Shown here in pieces: positions 42,906 to 50,926 of a stretch of 64,000 nucleotides of DNA. The DNA is from Pseudomonadota bacterium (GTDB lineage: Bacteria; Myxococcota_A; Polyangia; Polyangiales; Polyangiaceae): assembly GCA_023398955.1 (NCBI GenBank), contig JAEWRL010000242.1, forward strand, positions 62,001-126,000, written 5' to 3'. The notes beneath the pieces are model-generated. The model was not told the origin of the DNA. It worked only from the letters and a program-made list of their open reading frames with translations, and searched no databases. Position 1 is the first letter of the stretch. Each line of letters opens with the position of its first letter. A program made the translations under genes and the position numbers.

Positions 42906-43715
42906 TTAGGCAACTGTGCGCAGCGATCCAGCCTGATCGAGACCGCCGGCAACGTCCATGGCGCGCCCTTCGTCGAGCACGATGACGCGCCGCGGACGCA
43001 CATCCAACAAGCTGCGATCGTGCGTCGCAAACAGCACCGTTACGCCGGTTTCATGGATGTCCTCGAAGAGCCCCAAGACATCCACGGCGAGCTGAGGGTC
43101 GAGGTTTCCTGTCGGCTCATCGGCGAGCACCAGGGCGGGCTCACCGACAATGGCGCGCGCGATGGAAATCCGCTGTTGTTCCCCTCCAGAGAGGTTATCG
43201 GCGGTCTCGTCGCCTCGACCGGCCAGCCCTACCCGCTCCAGGACCTCACCCACTCGACTTCGAATCATGCCGGAGGGCAGCCCTAGGACCTCGAGCGGCA
43301 TCGCGACGTTCTCCGCCACCGACCAGTTCGGCACCAGCTTGAAGTCCTGAAAGACCACGCCTATGTTGCGCCGCAAGAACGGAATTGAGCGGTCTCGCAG
43401 CTTCCCTATCTCGCGTCCGAGAAAGAGGATCCGGCCAGCATCAGCTCTTTCGGCTGCGTAAAGGAGGCGGAGTAGGGTACTCTTACCCGCCCCCGAGGGA
43501 CCGGTGATGAACACGAACTCCCCTCGCTCGATCTGCAGGTTGAACCCACGTAACACCGGGGCTCCCGGCCGGTACGCTTTGTGGATGTCCTCGCAAACGA
43601 TGATCGGGCGGTGCGCGGCCAGTGGGTCGAACCGGCTCCCGGCACGAAGAGCGGGCCGGAAGGTGCGACTCTGGGCACCACTTTGCATAGGACTGGGCGT
43701 ACCAGCTCGCGGCAT
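42906..43715 (-). CDS. ftsE: Cell division ATP-binding protein FtsE
   Basis: ABC ATPase that with FtsX gates amidase activation at the septum. Core about residues 36-255: Walker A GPSGAGKST, Q-loop VFQDFKLVPNWSVAENVAMP (typical of FtsE), signature LSGGEQQRISIARAIV, Walker B LVLADEPTGNLD and ATHDRSLL. The first 35 residues are an extension not found in E. coli FtsE; a later ATG at 43688 would remove only nine of them. Divergent from the formyltransferase-like gene at 43737 with 21 bp between starts, so the promoters must lie inside coding sequence or be very short. Confidence 0.93.
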   Translation of the reverse strand: MPRAGTPSPMQSGAQSRTFRPALRAGSRFDPLAAHRPIIVCEDIHKAYRPGAPVLRGFNLQIERGEFVFITGPSGAGKSTLLRLLYAAERADAGRILFLGREIGKLRDRSIPFLRRNIGVVFQDFKLVPNWSVAENVAMPLEVLGLPSGMIRSRVGEVLERVGLAGRGDETADNLSGGEQQRISIARAIVGEPALVLADEPTGNLDPQLAVDVLGLFEDIHETGVTVLFATHDRSLLDVRPRRVIVLDEGRAMDVAGGLDQAGSLRTVA

Positions 43716-43736
43716 GGGCGATCAACTTTTCGGCGG

Positions 43737-44672
43737 ATGAGCGCCTCCCTCACCATCGCGTACTTCGGCCTCCCCCTCGGCGCCCTCTGCCTGCACCAGG
43801 ATGGTCACTGCCTCGCGTTCACCGTTCTGTCACCGGTGGACGCCGTGGGGCGCCGGCGATTACGGCGTCAGGTGTGTTGCCCGCAGCTCGACGCACTCGA
43901 GATGGATCGCGCCGAACTAGAAGCCAGGGTGGATGTCATGTGGCGGAGTCGACCCGTCGATCTGCTGGTCAGCTGGTTCTGGACGAGGCGTCTTCCCGCT
44001 GGCTGGATCGAACAGCCACGGTTTGGCGCCATCGGTTGCCATCCGTCACTGCTGCCGCGGCATCGGGGCCCCGACCCCTACTTCTGGACCATCGACAGCG
44101 GGGATGCACTAGCCGGTGTCAGCGTCCATCGCCTGGAGACTAGCTACGATACTGGCAGAGTTCTGGCTCAACGCGCGATCTCGGTAGGGAACCGGGACGC
44201 TTGGCAGCTAGCTCGAGCTCTCGATCGTCCGGGCCTTGCTCTGCTCCGCTGCGTCCTCGTGGATTTCTCGAGCGGAACGATGCCAGCGGGGGCTGTCCAG
44301 GATTCCAGCCGGGCAACTTGGGCGCCAACACCAAGCGGAGACCTCCTCAGGGTCAATTTCTGCTGGCCAACGGAGCGCGTGCTCCGCCGCATGCGAGCCC
44401 TGGCTCCGCTACCGGGCGTTGCCCTCGAGGTGGAAGGGCTGCCGTTTCGTGTCGCCGCCGCGACGCGGGGGCAGCATGTTGACCCGCTGGTGGCCGGGGA
44501 GGCATTCATTGGAAGCGAGATCTCCATCCAGACTGCCGATGGAGCCGTGAAGATCGAGCGCGCATGGATTTCTGACGGGGATCAGGACACCCTTGTTTCG
44601 GGCAGCGAGCTCGCCGCGCTCGTCTCGGCGCAAAGTCGGATGATAAGCTGCCCACGGTCTGGAGATGGATGA
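43737..44672 (+). CDS. Formyltransferase-like protein with altered active site
   Basis: 311 residues of the formyl-transferase fold (Fmt/PurN/ArnA type), which moves a formyl group from 10-formyl-THF to an amine. The conserved loop reads IGCHPSLLPRHRGPDPYFW with His102, and SYDTGRVLAQ with Asp138. In Fmt the residue two before this His is the catalytic Asn (N108 in E. coli); here it is Gly100. Activity may be lost or changed. A C-terminal domain (about 205-300: PLPGVALEVEGLPFRVAAAT) resembles the Fmt C-domain. The start ATG 43737 is preceded by GGCGG; the longer frame overlaps ftsE antisense. Its stop overlaps the next gene start (ATGA). Confidence 0.7.
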   Translation: MSASLTIAYFGLPLGALCLHQDGHCLAFTVLSPVDAVGRRRLRRQVCCPQLDALEMDRAELEARVDVMWRSRPVDLLVSWFWTRRLPAGWIEQPRFGAIGCHPSLLPRHRGPDPYFWTIDSGDALAGVSVHRLETSYDTGRVLAQRAISVGNRDAWQLARALDRPGLALLRCVLVDFSSGTMPAGAVQDSSRATWAPTPSGDLLRVNFCWPTERVLRRMRALAPLPGVALEVEGLPFRVAAATRGQHVDPLVAGEAFIGSEISIQTADGAVKIERAWISDGDQDTLVSGSELAALVSAQSRMISCPRSGDG

Positions 44673-45625
44673 TGCGGGAAGTGGTGAAGTCGGCCCGTAC
44701 GGCAAGAGAGAGTCTAACCACCGCTCTGGAGGCATTGCAAAGCGAGCACGTGCCAGAAGCGCTCGGGACGGCAACCGAGCCTGTCGCGCGCGCCATGAGT
44801 GCGCTTCATGAGATAGAGATGAGCGGGGGAGCGCAGGGCGGAACTGCAGGCCCGATGGCACTCGATGCGCTCCGACGCGCCCTCCAGTTGCTTCAGGTGG
44901 ATGCGGACATGCGGACAGCCGCAGGCCCGGTCATCGCGGTCGTTGCAGGGTGTCTCGGTGCCGTTCATGAGCTGAATCGTAAGATTCAGGGGAGTCGGAG
45001 CCTGGCCCCTCCGGCCTCCGCTGCCGGAGCGAAACAGTCGAGCCCGTCGCCAGCGCTTCCAGCAAGCATCACTCGAGACATGGCACCCGTCGCCGCGGAG
45101 CCAGGTCGCCACACGCCGTATGGTGCCAAGCACGACCGATCGACAGCGAGCAAGGCCGGGATGGCCCATAGTGGGCAGCCCGCGGCGACAACACTCCCGA
45201 CGCGGCCCTCGCCCGCGCGACCAGCATCGCGAGGGGCGGAACGGCATCATCACGAGGAGAATCGAGGTGGGGCGACCGGGCCCGCGCCGCGCCTCCGACG
45301 TATCGAGGCCGAGCTCGGAGCTCAGAGTTCGAGCAACTTCTACAAGGGACTGCTCGGCGACGATGTCGTGGAATCCGGAGGGGTATTCGTGGCCACCTAC
45401 CAGCCGCCGCAGCTCGGCGAGGAGGTAATCTTGCACGTGTCCCTGCCGGGTGGTTATGAATTCGAGGCAACGGCCCTCATTGCCTGGACACGCACGGCCG
45501 GCGACGCTAGCTCCTACGCCCCACCTGGATTCGGTGCTCGATTCAAACAGATCGCTCCGGAAGGAAGGCACCTGGTCCAGAGGTATGTCCGCAATCGCGA
45601 GCCGCTATTTCATGATGACGTGTGA
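44669..45625 (+). CDS. PilZ-like domain protein, myxobacterial type
   Basis: 318 residues. N-terminal helical part about 1-110 (ARTARESLTTALEALQSEHV), Pro/Ala-rich linker about 115-210, and a C-terminal PilZ-like domain about 212-318: LRRIEAELGAQSSSNFYKGL, ESGGVFVATYQPPQLGEEVI, FEATALIAWTR and GFGARFKQIAPEGRHLVQRY. This arrangement resembles the TIGR02266-type PilZ relatives. The c-di-GMP signature RxxxR...DxSxxG is not complete (here D-V-V-E-S-G-G), so nucleotide binding is uncertain. GGAG lies just upstream and the start overlaps the formyltransferase stop. Confidence 0.75.
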   Translation: MMREVVKSARTARESLTTALEALQSEHVPEALGTATEPVARAMSALHEIEMSGGAQGGTAGPMALDALRRALQLLQVDADMRTAAGPVIAVVAGCLGAVHELNRKIQGSRSLAPPASAAGAKQSSPSPALPASITRDMAPVAAEPGRHTPYGAKHDRSTASKAGMAHSGQPAATTLPTRPSPARPASRGAERHHHEENRGGATGPAPRLRRIEAELGAQSSSNFYKGLLGDDVVESGGVFVATYQPPQLGEEVILHVSLPGGYEFEATALIAWTRTAGDASSYAPPGFGARFKQIAPEGRHLVQRYVRNREPLFHDDV

Positions 45626-45652
45626 AGCAGGACCATCTCGCCCCCTCGACGC

Positions 45653-46144
45653 ATGGAGGCTTCGGTGAGATCTCCGTTGTGGTCGCTTGCCGTCGTGGCG
45701 TGCACAGCACTTTCAGTAGCGTGCCTCGGGCCTGCGTCTCCGAGCGGCAAAGTCGCCGATGCAGCGCGCGAACTCAACCTGGCAGCCCGCTTCGGCCGCA
45801 TGGATGTCGCCGTGGCGCTCACGGCCCCCGCGGCGCGGCAAGCCTTCCTTGAGCGACGTAGCCTGTGGGGCGCCATGATCAGAGTCGTCGACCTCGATAT
45901 GGTTGGCCTTGAAATGAGCACCACGAGCGAGGCTACCGTACTCCTCGACTACTCCTGGACGCGCAACGATCGGGGTGTGCTGAACCGGACACGCATCGAA
46001 CAACGCTGGCGCGAGAATGGGGGCACGTGGCAGCTTGTCCGAGAACGGCGGCTCAACGGAGACTTCGGGCTGTTTGGCGAGGGCGCCGAAGAAAAGCGCC
46101 CGCCCCATGAGGACGTGCACTTCCCCACCAGGGTCATTCGCTGA
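45653..46144 (+). CDS. Small exported lipoprotein, unknown function
   Basis: 163 residues. MEASVRSPLWSLAVVACTALSVAC is a signal sequence with a plausible lipid-attachment cysteine at about residue 24. The mature part has an NTF2-like feel: an early helix (ARELNLAARFGRMDVAVAL), a conserved-looking FLERRSLWG, then alternating strands (TEATVLLDYSW-like, RTRIEQRWRENGGTWQLVRE). This pattern is common in small proteins whose function is unknown. It follows the PilZ gene by 27 bp on the same strand. Confidence 0.65.
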   Translation: MEASVRSPLWSLAVVACTALSVACLGPASPSGKVADAARELNLAARFGRMDVAVALTAPAARQAFLERRSLWGAMIRVVDLDMVGLEMSTTSEATVLLDYSWTRNDRGVLNRTRIEQRWRENGGTWQLVRERRLNGDFGLFGEGAEEKRPPHEDVHFPTRVIR

Positions 46145-46245
46145 GGATCCGAGATCGGCGGGCCGCGGCTACCGGGACGGGTGGACGCGGTCCAGAAACG
46201 GGTGGGGACGAGCGCGACTACTTCAGAGCGGCTCGGTTCCGCTCA

Positions 46246-46353
46246 TCACGAAGCGCCGCTGGTTGCCTTCTGGCGCTGCTCCCGCTGCTTCTTTTTGGCT
46301 TGCGCCTTGCGCTGCCGCATCTTCTTCGAGCTCCTGCTGTCGAATTTGCCCAT
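46246..46353 (-). CDS. Very short basic protein (35 residues)
   Basis: Begins MGKFDSRSSKKMRQRKAQAK and continues KKQREQRQKATSGAS to a TGA at 46246. GAGGA lies about 5 nt before the ATG. Nearly half of the residues are Lys, Arg or Gln. The MGK start followed by basic runs resembles small ribosome- or nucleic-acid-associated proteins. It lies in an otherwise empty 309-bp gap between 46144 and 46454, on the same strand as the next gene upstream. Confidence 0.5.
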   Translation of the reverse strand: MGKFDSRSSKKMRQRKAQAKKKQREQRQKATSGAS

Positions 46354-46453
46354 GCCGTCCTCACGATCTCAGTCGTTCAAAAAGGGTAGTCCGCCCGCAA
46401 CCACTTCCGGGCACGGCCCCCAATAGTCTGACGCCAACAAAAATGCCAGCTAC

Positions 46454-46705
46454 TCAGCCACTCGAGGCGTCCTCGAGTGTCCGTTCACGATCCCGGACTT
46501 CCAGGCGGTAGCGACTATTCACGGTTTCCACATAGAAAACGTCGCGGGACGCCAGCCGCAGGACCCGCTTCACTGGGGTAGTGACGTACTCGTGCATCCC
46601 GTCGGAAAACTCGATCACAATGACGGACCCCTTCCGTGGCGCCCTCACTAGACGCCCGGTCACTGCTCGGGAACCACGGCCAAGTTTGCGAAGCCGGACC
46701 TGCAC
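46454..46705 (-). CDS. Small conserved-looking protein, unknown function
   Basis: 83 residues with a compact beta-rich pattern: VTGRLVRAPRKGSVIVIEFS, EYVTTPVKRVLR, VFYVETVNSRYRLEV. The N-terminus is basic (MQVRLRKLGRGSRAV). The ending YVETxNSRYRLEV is, from memory, recurrent in short myxobacterial proteins. No signal or membrane segment. It lies 134 bp downstream of the penicillin-binding protein gene on the same strand. Confidence 0.55.
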   Translation of the reverse strand: MQVRLRKLGRGSRAVTGRLVRAPRKGSVIVIEFSDGMHEYVTTPVKRVLRLASRDVFYVETVNSRYRLEVRDRERTLEDASSG

Positions 46706-46839
46706 CGCCCTATCCTAGCAAGTCATAGCCAATGGTCCAAGCTGGCCCGCAGACCTGGACCGGTTTCTCGTGCTGGAGCCGAGCCGGCCATGGCGGGACC
46801 GACAGCGCCTTCGCGTCAATCTGGCGAGATCGCTAACGA

Positions 46840-48135
46840 TCAAGGCGCTGTTACCCCGGGCCGGCCCTCCTTGGCAAAATATGCGCGCAGCACGTTGCGA
46901 GCCAACAGCGGCGCCTTGATGCGCCAAACCGGCGTGTTGACGACGAGCGCCGCAATTGCAATCTCCGGGTCGCGCGCTGGCGCGAAGCCCACGAACCACG
47001 TGTAATGCCGATTTGCCTCGTGGCGGGTGAGGGTTCCTGTCTTCCCGGCGACATCAATCCCTGGGAGGAATGGCCTGCCCTTCGGGTCGTGAAAGCTGCT
47101 GTGCGCCGAGCCGTTGGCGACGGTCTCGACCATCATCTCGGTGAGCTTTTGGGCGGTCTGGGACTGCACGGCCCGCCGAAGCACCACGGGGCCGCCCTCG
47201 TCCACCCAGAGCACCTCATCGCCTCGCAACACACGCGTCACGATGCGCGGCTTCAGCGCGACACCGCCGTTCGCAACGGTTTGCGCCAGTACACTCGCGG
47301 CCAAGGGCGAGAGGGACGTATGCCAGAAGCCTGCCGCGGTGCGTGCAAATTCCAAGGGTTCCTGCGGCACCTCGATCAGTGACGGTTCGTTTGACACGAC
47401 AAATGGCACGCTCGTTCCGAAGCCGAAAGCCCCTCCGATCTCCGCAAGATCCTCCGGCGTCAGGTGCTTCTGGGCGAGACGACCAAAGACTGTATTGAGG
47501 CTGCGACCGAGCGCCATCGCTAGCGTGCCACACCACTTGTCTCGCGCAGGGTCCTCCCGCAACTCGTCGGCGGTGAGCTGACTCCTACCGCCGTGGTAAC
47601 ACTGCTCAGAGGTCGGGGACAGGCCCGCCTTCTCGACGAGGGCTGCTCCAGTCACCACCTTGAATACGCTCGCAGCGGGCGGCTCTGCGCGCGTGTTCAC
47701 ATCGAAAATCTCGCCGTCGCGCACGTAGCTCGCGTATGCGAGGAGCTCGCCTGTCTTGACGCGGGACACGACGACCCCCGCTTCGGGCACTTCGTAGCGT
47801 TTCATCTGTGACAGCGCAGCGCGCTGGAGAACGGGATCGAGCGTCAGCTCCGCGGTTCGACGCCCCGACAACGGAGCTAGCACGCGTCTTGGGCGAAGAT
47901 CGATCCGCAACAGATCGAGACCCTCGACCGGTGGCGGATCCGCGTCGGGATCGAGCCGGTTCTCGAGTGCCGCGAGAGGGCGATCCAGCTTCACGTGGCC
48001 CTGCACGACGGGCAAGAGTCCGGCAATGATACCCAGTGCCGCACCAATGCCCGCCCATTGGCGGATGCGTCCCATGCCCCCACTGGTAGGCAGGAGCTCC
48101 CCGACCGGCCAAGAAAACGTGCCCCGTTTGGCCAT
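46840..48135 (-). CDS. Penicillin-binding transpeptidase
   Basis: Membrane-anchored D,D-transpeptidase that cross-links peptidoglycan. 431 residues: one N-terminal helix (about 27-45), a short pedestal, and the transpeptidase domain with SxxK at Ser156-Lys159 (PAASVFKV), SxN at Ser212-Asn214 (GRSLNTVF) and KTG at 365-367 (DVAGKTGTLT). No glycosyltransferase domain and no PASTA repeats, and the N-terminal pedestal is shorter than in PBP2 or FtsI, so it is a small class-B-like enzyme of unclear role. The start is ATG 48135 or ATG 48075. Divergent from phoH. Confidence 0.85.
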   Translation of the reverse strand: MAKRGTFSWPVGELLPTSGGMGRIRQWAGIGAALGIIAGLLPVVQGHVKLDRPLAALENRLDPDADPPPVEGLDLLRIDLRPRRVLAPLSGRRTAELTLDPVLQRAALSQMKRYEVPEAGVVVSRVKTGELLAYASYVRDGEIFDVNTRAEPPAASVFKVVTGAALVEKAGLSPTSEQCYHGGRSQLTADELREDPARDKWCGTLAMALGRSLNTVFGRLAQKHLTPEDLAEIGGAFGFGTSVPFVVSNEPSLIEVPQEPLEFARTAAGFWHTSLSPLAASVLAQTVANGGVALKPRIVTRVLRGDEVLWVDEGGPVVLRRAVQSQTAQKLTEMMVETVANGSAHSSFHDPKGRPFLPGIDVAGKTGTLTRHEANRHYTWFVGFAPARDPEIAIAALVVNTPVWRIKAPLLARNVLRAYFAKEGRPGVTAP

Positions 48136-48274
48136 TGTGACGGAAGACTGGGCGGCCGCACGACACGTTGACAGATTGGACGCCGCGCGGGCCCGGCAGT
48201 GCCCCCTGGGTGCGGAGCCGCAGGATCGGGTCTATGCTCCCGCACTCTTCGTTCGCCGCTATGAGGGCAGAAAC

Positions 48275-49336
48275 TTGACGACGACGGATACGGTTTCTCA
48301 GAGCAGCCTGGAGGTGGGGTGCACCGAAACACTCATGAAGCTGGCGGGGCCCCACGGGGAGCTCTTCGGAGAAGTGACTCGGTCGACGGGCGCCAACGTC
48401 AACCTGAGGGGAAATACGATGCACCTCTCTGGACCTCCGGAAGCCATCGAGCTAGCGCGCCGCTTTCTTGTCGACGCCGTGGAGCTGGTCTCGCGCGGGC
48501 ACGAGGTGCGGCCACAAGACGTGGTCCGTTCAGTGCGGGGACTGCGTGCCAACCCGGACGCTTCGCTCAGCGACCTGCTCGAGGAAATCATCGTCGTCCA
48601 CCCAAAGCGGCGGCCCATCGTGCCAAAAACACCCGCCCAGCGCGCCTACGTCTCGATGATACGCGCTCACGACCTCACGTTTGGCATCGGGCCTGCCGGA
48701 ACGGGAAAGACCTACTTGGCCATGGCCATGGCGACGAGTTGGCTCGTGCACCGGCGCGTGAAACGCATTGTTTTGACACGACCAGCGGTGGAGGCCGGCG
48801 AGAAGCTCGGCTTCCTTCCCGGGGATCTGGCGGAGAAGGTAAATCCGTACCTCCGGCCGCTCTACGATGCGCTGCACGACATGATCGAGTTCGAGAAGGT
48901 CGACCAAATGCGTGAGCGCGGCCAAATCGAGGTGGCTCCGCTCGCATTCATGCGAGGACGGACCCTCAATGACAGTTTCGTCATCCTCGATGAGGCACAG
49001 AACGCCACCAGCGAACAGATGCGCATGTTTCTGACGCGGCTGGGGTATGGGTCAAAGGCAGTCGTGACAGGGGATATCACCCAAACCGACTTGCCTGCAG
49101 GGGCACGCAGCGGGCTGCGGGAGGCGCGCAGCTTGCTGGCCGAGATCGAAGGCATCGGATTCCAGACGTTCAGCGACGCCGACGTAGTCAGGCACGAGCT
49201 GGTCCAACGGATCATCGTGGCCTACGAACGCCGCGACGCTGAGCTGGCGGCAGCTCGCGAACAGCGCGAGACGAGCGCAACGGCAGGCAGTGCTCCGTCA
49301 GTTCCAGTGTCTCAAGAACCCGACGGCAGATCCTGA
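48275..49336 (+). CDS. phoH: PhoH-family ATPase
   Basis: Cytoplasmic P-loop protein; related PhoH proteins are RNA-linked ATPases. 353 residues: N-terminal KH-like region (LFGEVTRSTGANVNLRGNTM), then TPAQRAYVSMIRAHDLTFGI, P-loop GPAGTGKTYLAMA, RIVLTRPAVEAGEKLGFLPG, Walker B FVILDEAQNAT and VVTGDITQTDLP. The start is a TTG at 48275 with GAGGG 7 nt upstream; ATG codons further upstream in this frame overlap the divergent PBP gene and give an unlikely Pro/Arg-rich extension. Enolase follows by 88 bp. Confidence 0.93.
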   Translation: MTTTDTVSQSSLEVGCTETLMKLAGPHGELFGEVTRSTGANVNLRGNTMHLSGPPEAIELARRFLVDAVELVSRGHEVRPQDVVRSVRGLRANPDASLSDLLEEIIVVHPKRRPIVPKTPAQRAYVSMIRAHDLTFGIGPAGTGKTYLAMAMATSWLVHRRVKRIVLTRPAVEAGEKLGFLPGDLAEKVNPYLRPLYDALHDMIEFEKVDQMRERGQIEVAPLAFMRGRTLNDSFVILDEAQNATSEQMRMFLTRLGYGSKAVVTGDITQTDLPAGARSGLREARSLLAEIEGIGFQTFSDADVVRHELVQRIIVAYERRDAELAAAREQRETSATAGSAPSVPVSQEPDGRS

Positions 49337-49424
49337 GGCTAACGCCTCCTCGGCCGGAACCGCTCACTGGTGCTGGCGCGACTCCCTCTCGCCTGCATCT
49401 TCGGAGTGTGTTAATGGCCGCGGC

Positions 49425-50693
49425 ATGCCTGAGATCATTCAAGTCATCGCTCGCGAAATTCTGGATTCACGAGGCAATCCCACCCTGGAAGCCGAGGTCG
49501 AGACGACCACTGGCTTCGGGCGCGCTGCCGTTCCCAGTGGGGCTTCCACGGGGGAGCACGAAGCTATCGAGCTTCGTGACGGCGACAAGCAAAGGTACTT
49601 GGGCAAGGGTGTCACCCAGGCCGTCAGCAACGTCAACGAGAAGATCGGCCCCGCGCTGATCGGAATGACGGTGCTCGACCAGGCACAGATTGATGCTCGC
49701 ATGCTCGAGCTCGACGGGACCGCCAACAAAGCCAAGCTCGGCGCAAACGCCATTCTCGGCGTATCCCTCGCGGTGGCTCGCGCCGCGGCGGACGTGGTCG
49801 GTCTGCCGCTGTGGCGTTACCTCGGTGGCGTGCAGGCGCGCGTTCTCCCGACACCGCTGATGAACATCGTCAACGGCGGACAGCACGCTGACAATGGCCT
49901 CGAGGTGCAGGAGTTCATGATCGTACCGCTGGGGCGCCCCACCTTTGCCGAAGCGCTTCGCTGCGGAGCCGAGGTATTTCATTCTCTGAAGAAGAACCTT
50001 GCCGCCGATGGTCTGACGACGGCCGTCGGAGACGAGGGTGGCTTCGCTCCTCGTTTGGAGTCCAACGAGCAGGCAGTCCAACGCATCATCAAGGCGATTG
50101 AAGCGGCCGGCTACAAGCCGGGTGAGGACGTCGCGCTCGCTCTGGACGCAGCATCGAGCGAGTTCTTCAAGGACGGGAGGTATACGTTCGACAAGAAGCA
50201 GGTGAGCGCGGAGGAGCTCATCGAGATCTACGCCACGCTGTGCGGCAAGTACCCCATCGTGAGCATCGAAGACGGGCTCGCTGAGGACGACTGGGGCGGC
50301 TGGAAGAAGTTGACCGAGAAGCTCGGGAGCAAGGTCCAGCTGGTCGGAGATGACCTGTTCGTCACGAACAAGGAGCGGCTGGCACGGGGCATCGAGCAGG
50401 GCGTCGGAAACTCCGTTCTCGTGAAGGTGAATCAGATTGGCTCGCTGACGGAGACTCTCGACACGATCCGCTTGGCGGACAAGAACAACTACACGTCGGT
50501 GATCTCACATCGTTCGGGTGAAACCGAGGACTCGTTCATCGCCGATCTCGCGGTTGCCACGAACGCTGGACAGATCAAGACGGGGAGTCTCAGCCGTAGC
50601 GATCGGATCGCCAAGTACAATCAGCTACTGCGGATTGCTGACGAACTCGAGGACTCGCAACAGTACTCCGGCCGCAGCCCCTTCAAGAGCTGA
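49425..50693 (+). CDS. eno: Enolase
   Basis: Converts 2-phosphoglycerate to phosphoenolpyruvate in glycolysis; also an RNA degradosome partner in some bacteria. 422 residues, full length. Visible marks: AREILDSRGNPTLEAEV, VPSGASTGEHEAIELRD, GDEGGFAP (catalytic Glu), LALDAASSEF, SIEDGLAEDDW (Mg-binding acids), VLVKVNQIGSLTET (catalytic Lys) and SHRSGETEDSFIADLAV. The ATG at 49425 matches the usual start (MPEI...). Two hairpins follow the stop. Confidence 0.97.
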   Translation: MPEIIQVIAREILDSRGNPTLEAEVETTTGFGRAAVPSGASTGEHEAIELRDGDKQRYLGKGVTQAVSNVNEKIGPALIGMTVLDQAQIDARMLELDGTANKAKLGANAILGVSLAVARAAADVVGLPLWRYLGGVQARVLPTPLMNIVNGGQHADNGLEVQEFMIVPLGRPTFAEALRCGAEVFHSLKKNLAADGLTTAVGDEGGFAPRLESNEQAVQRIIKAIEAAGYKPGEDVALALDAASSEFFKDGRYTFDKKQVSAEELIEIYATLCGKYPIVSIEDGLAEDDWGGWKKLTEKLGSKVQLVGDDLFVTNKERLARGIEQGVGNSVLVKVNQIGSLTETLDTIRLADKNNYTSVISHRSGETEDSFIADLAVATNAGQIKTGSLSRSDRIAKYNQLLRIADELEDSQQYSGRSPFKS

Positions 50694-50707
50694 GGGCGGG
50701 AGACTAA

Positions 50708-50741
50708 GTGCTGCGCTCCGCTCTCGGTTTGGGCGCAGCAC
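50708..50741 (+). terminator. Hairpin just after eno
   Basis: Perfect 9-bp arms GTGCTGCGC (50708-50716) and GCGCAGCAC (50733-50741) around a 16-nt loop, starting 14 nt after the eno stop. The loop is large and there is no U-run, so it may stabilise the mRNA end and not terminate by itself. Confidence 0.4.
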
Positions 50742-50768
50742 CTCGCCGCAGTACCGCAGGTCTCCTGG

Positions 50769-50791
50769 ACGGCGCCGATGCTCGGCGCCGT
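50769..50791 (+). terminator. Strong hairpin after eno
   Basis: Perfect 10-bp arms ACGGCGCCGA and TCGGCGCCGT with a 3-nt loop (TGC), followed by TTCGCCATTT. The most stable short hairpin seen in the window. Likely transcription end for eno, before the DUF362 gene at 50927. Confidence 0.55.
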
Positions 50792-50926
50792 TCGCCATTT
50801 GTCGGCCTCGGCGCGCTGCACCCCGAACCGAAGGTCCTTCGGCTCCCACGAACTCGCGGGGCAGCGCTTCCCCGTGCTGTAGACTCCGTCCGACACGTCG
50901 GCTACGTTGCTTCCCGGAGAGCACGC

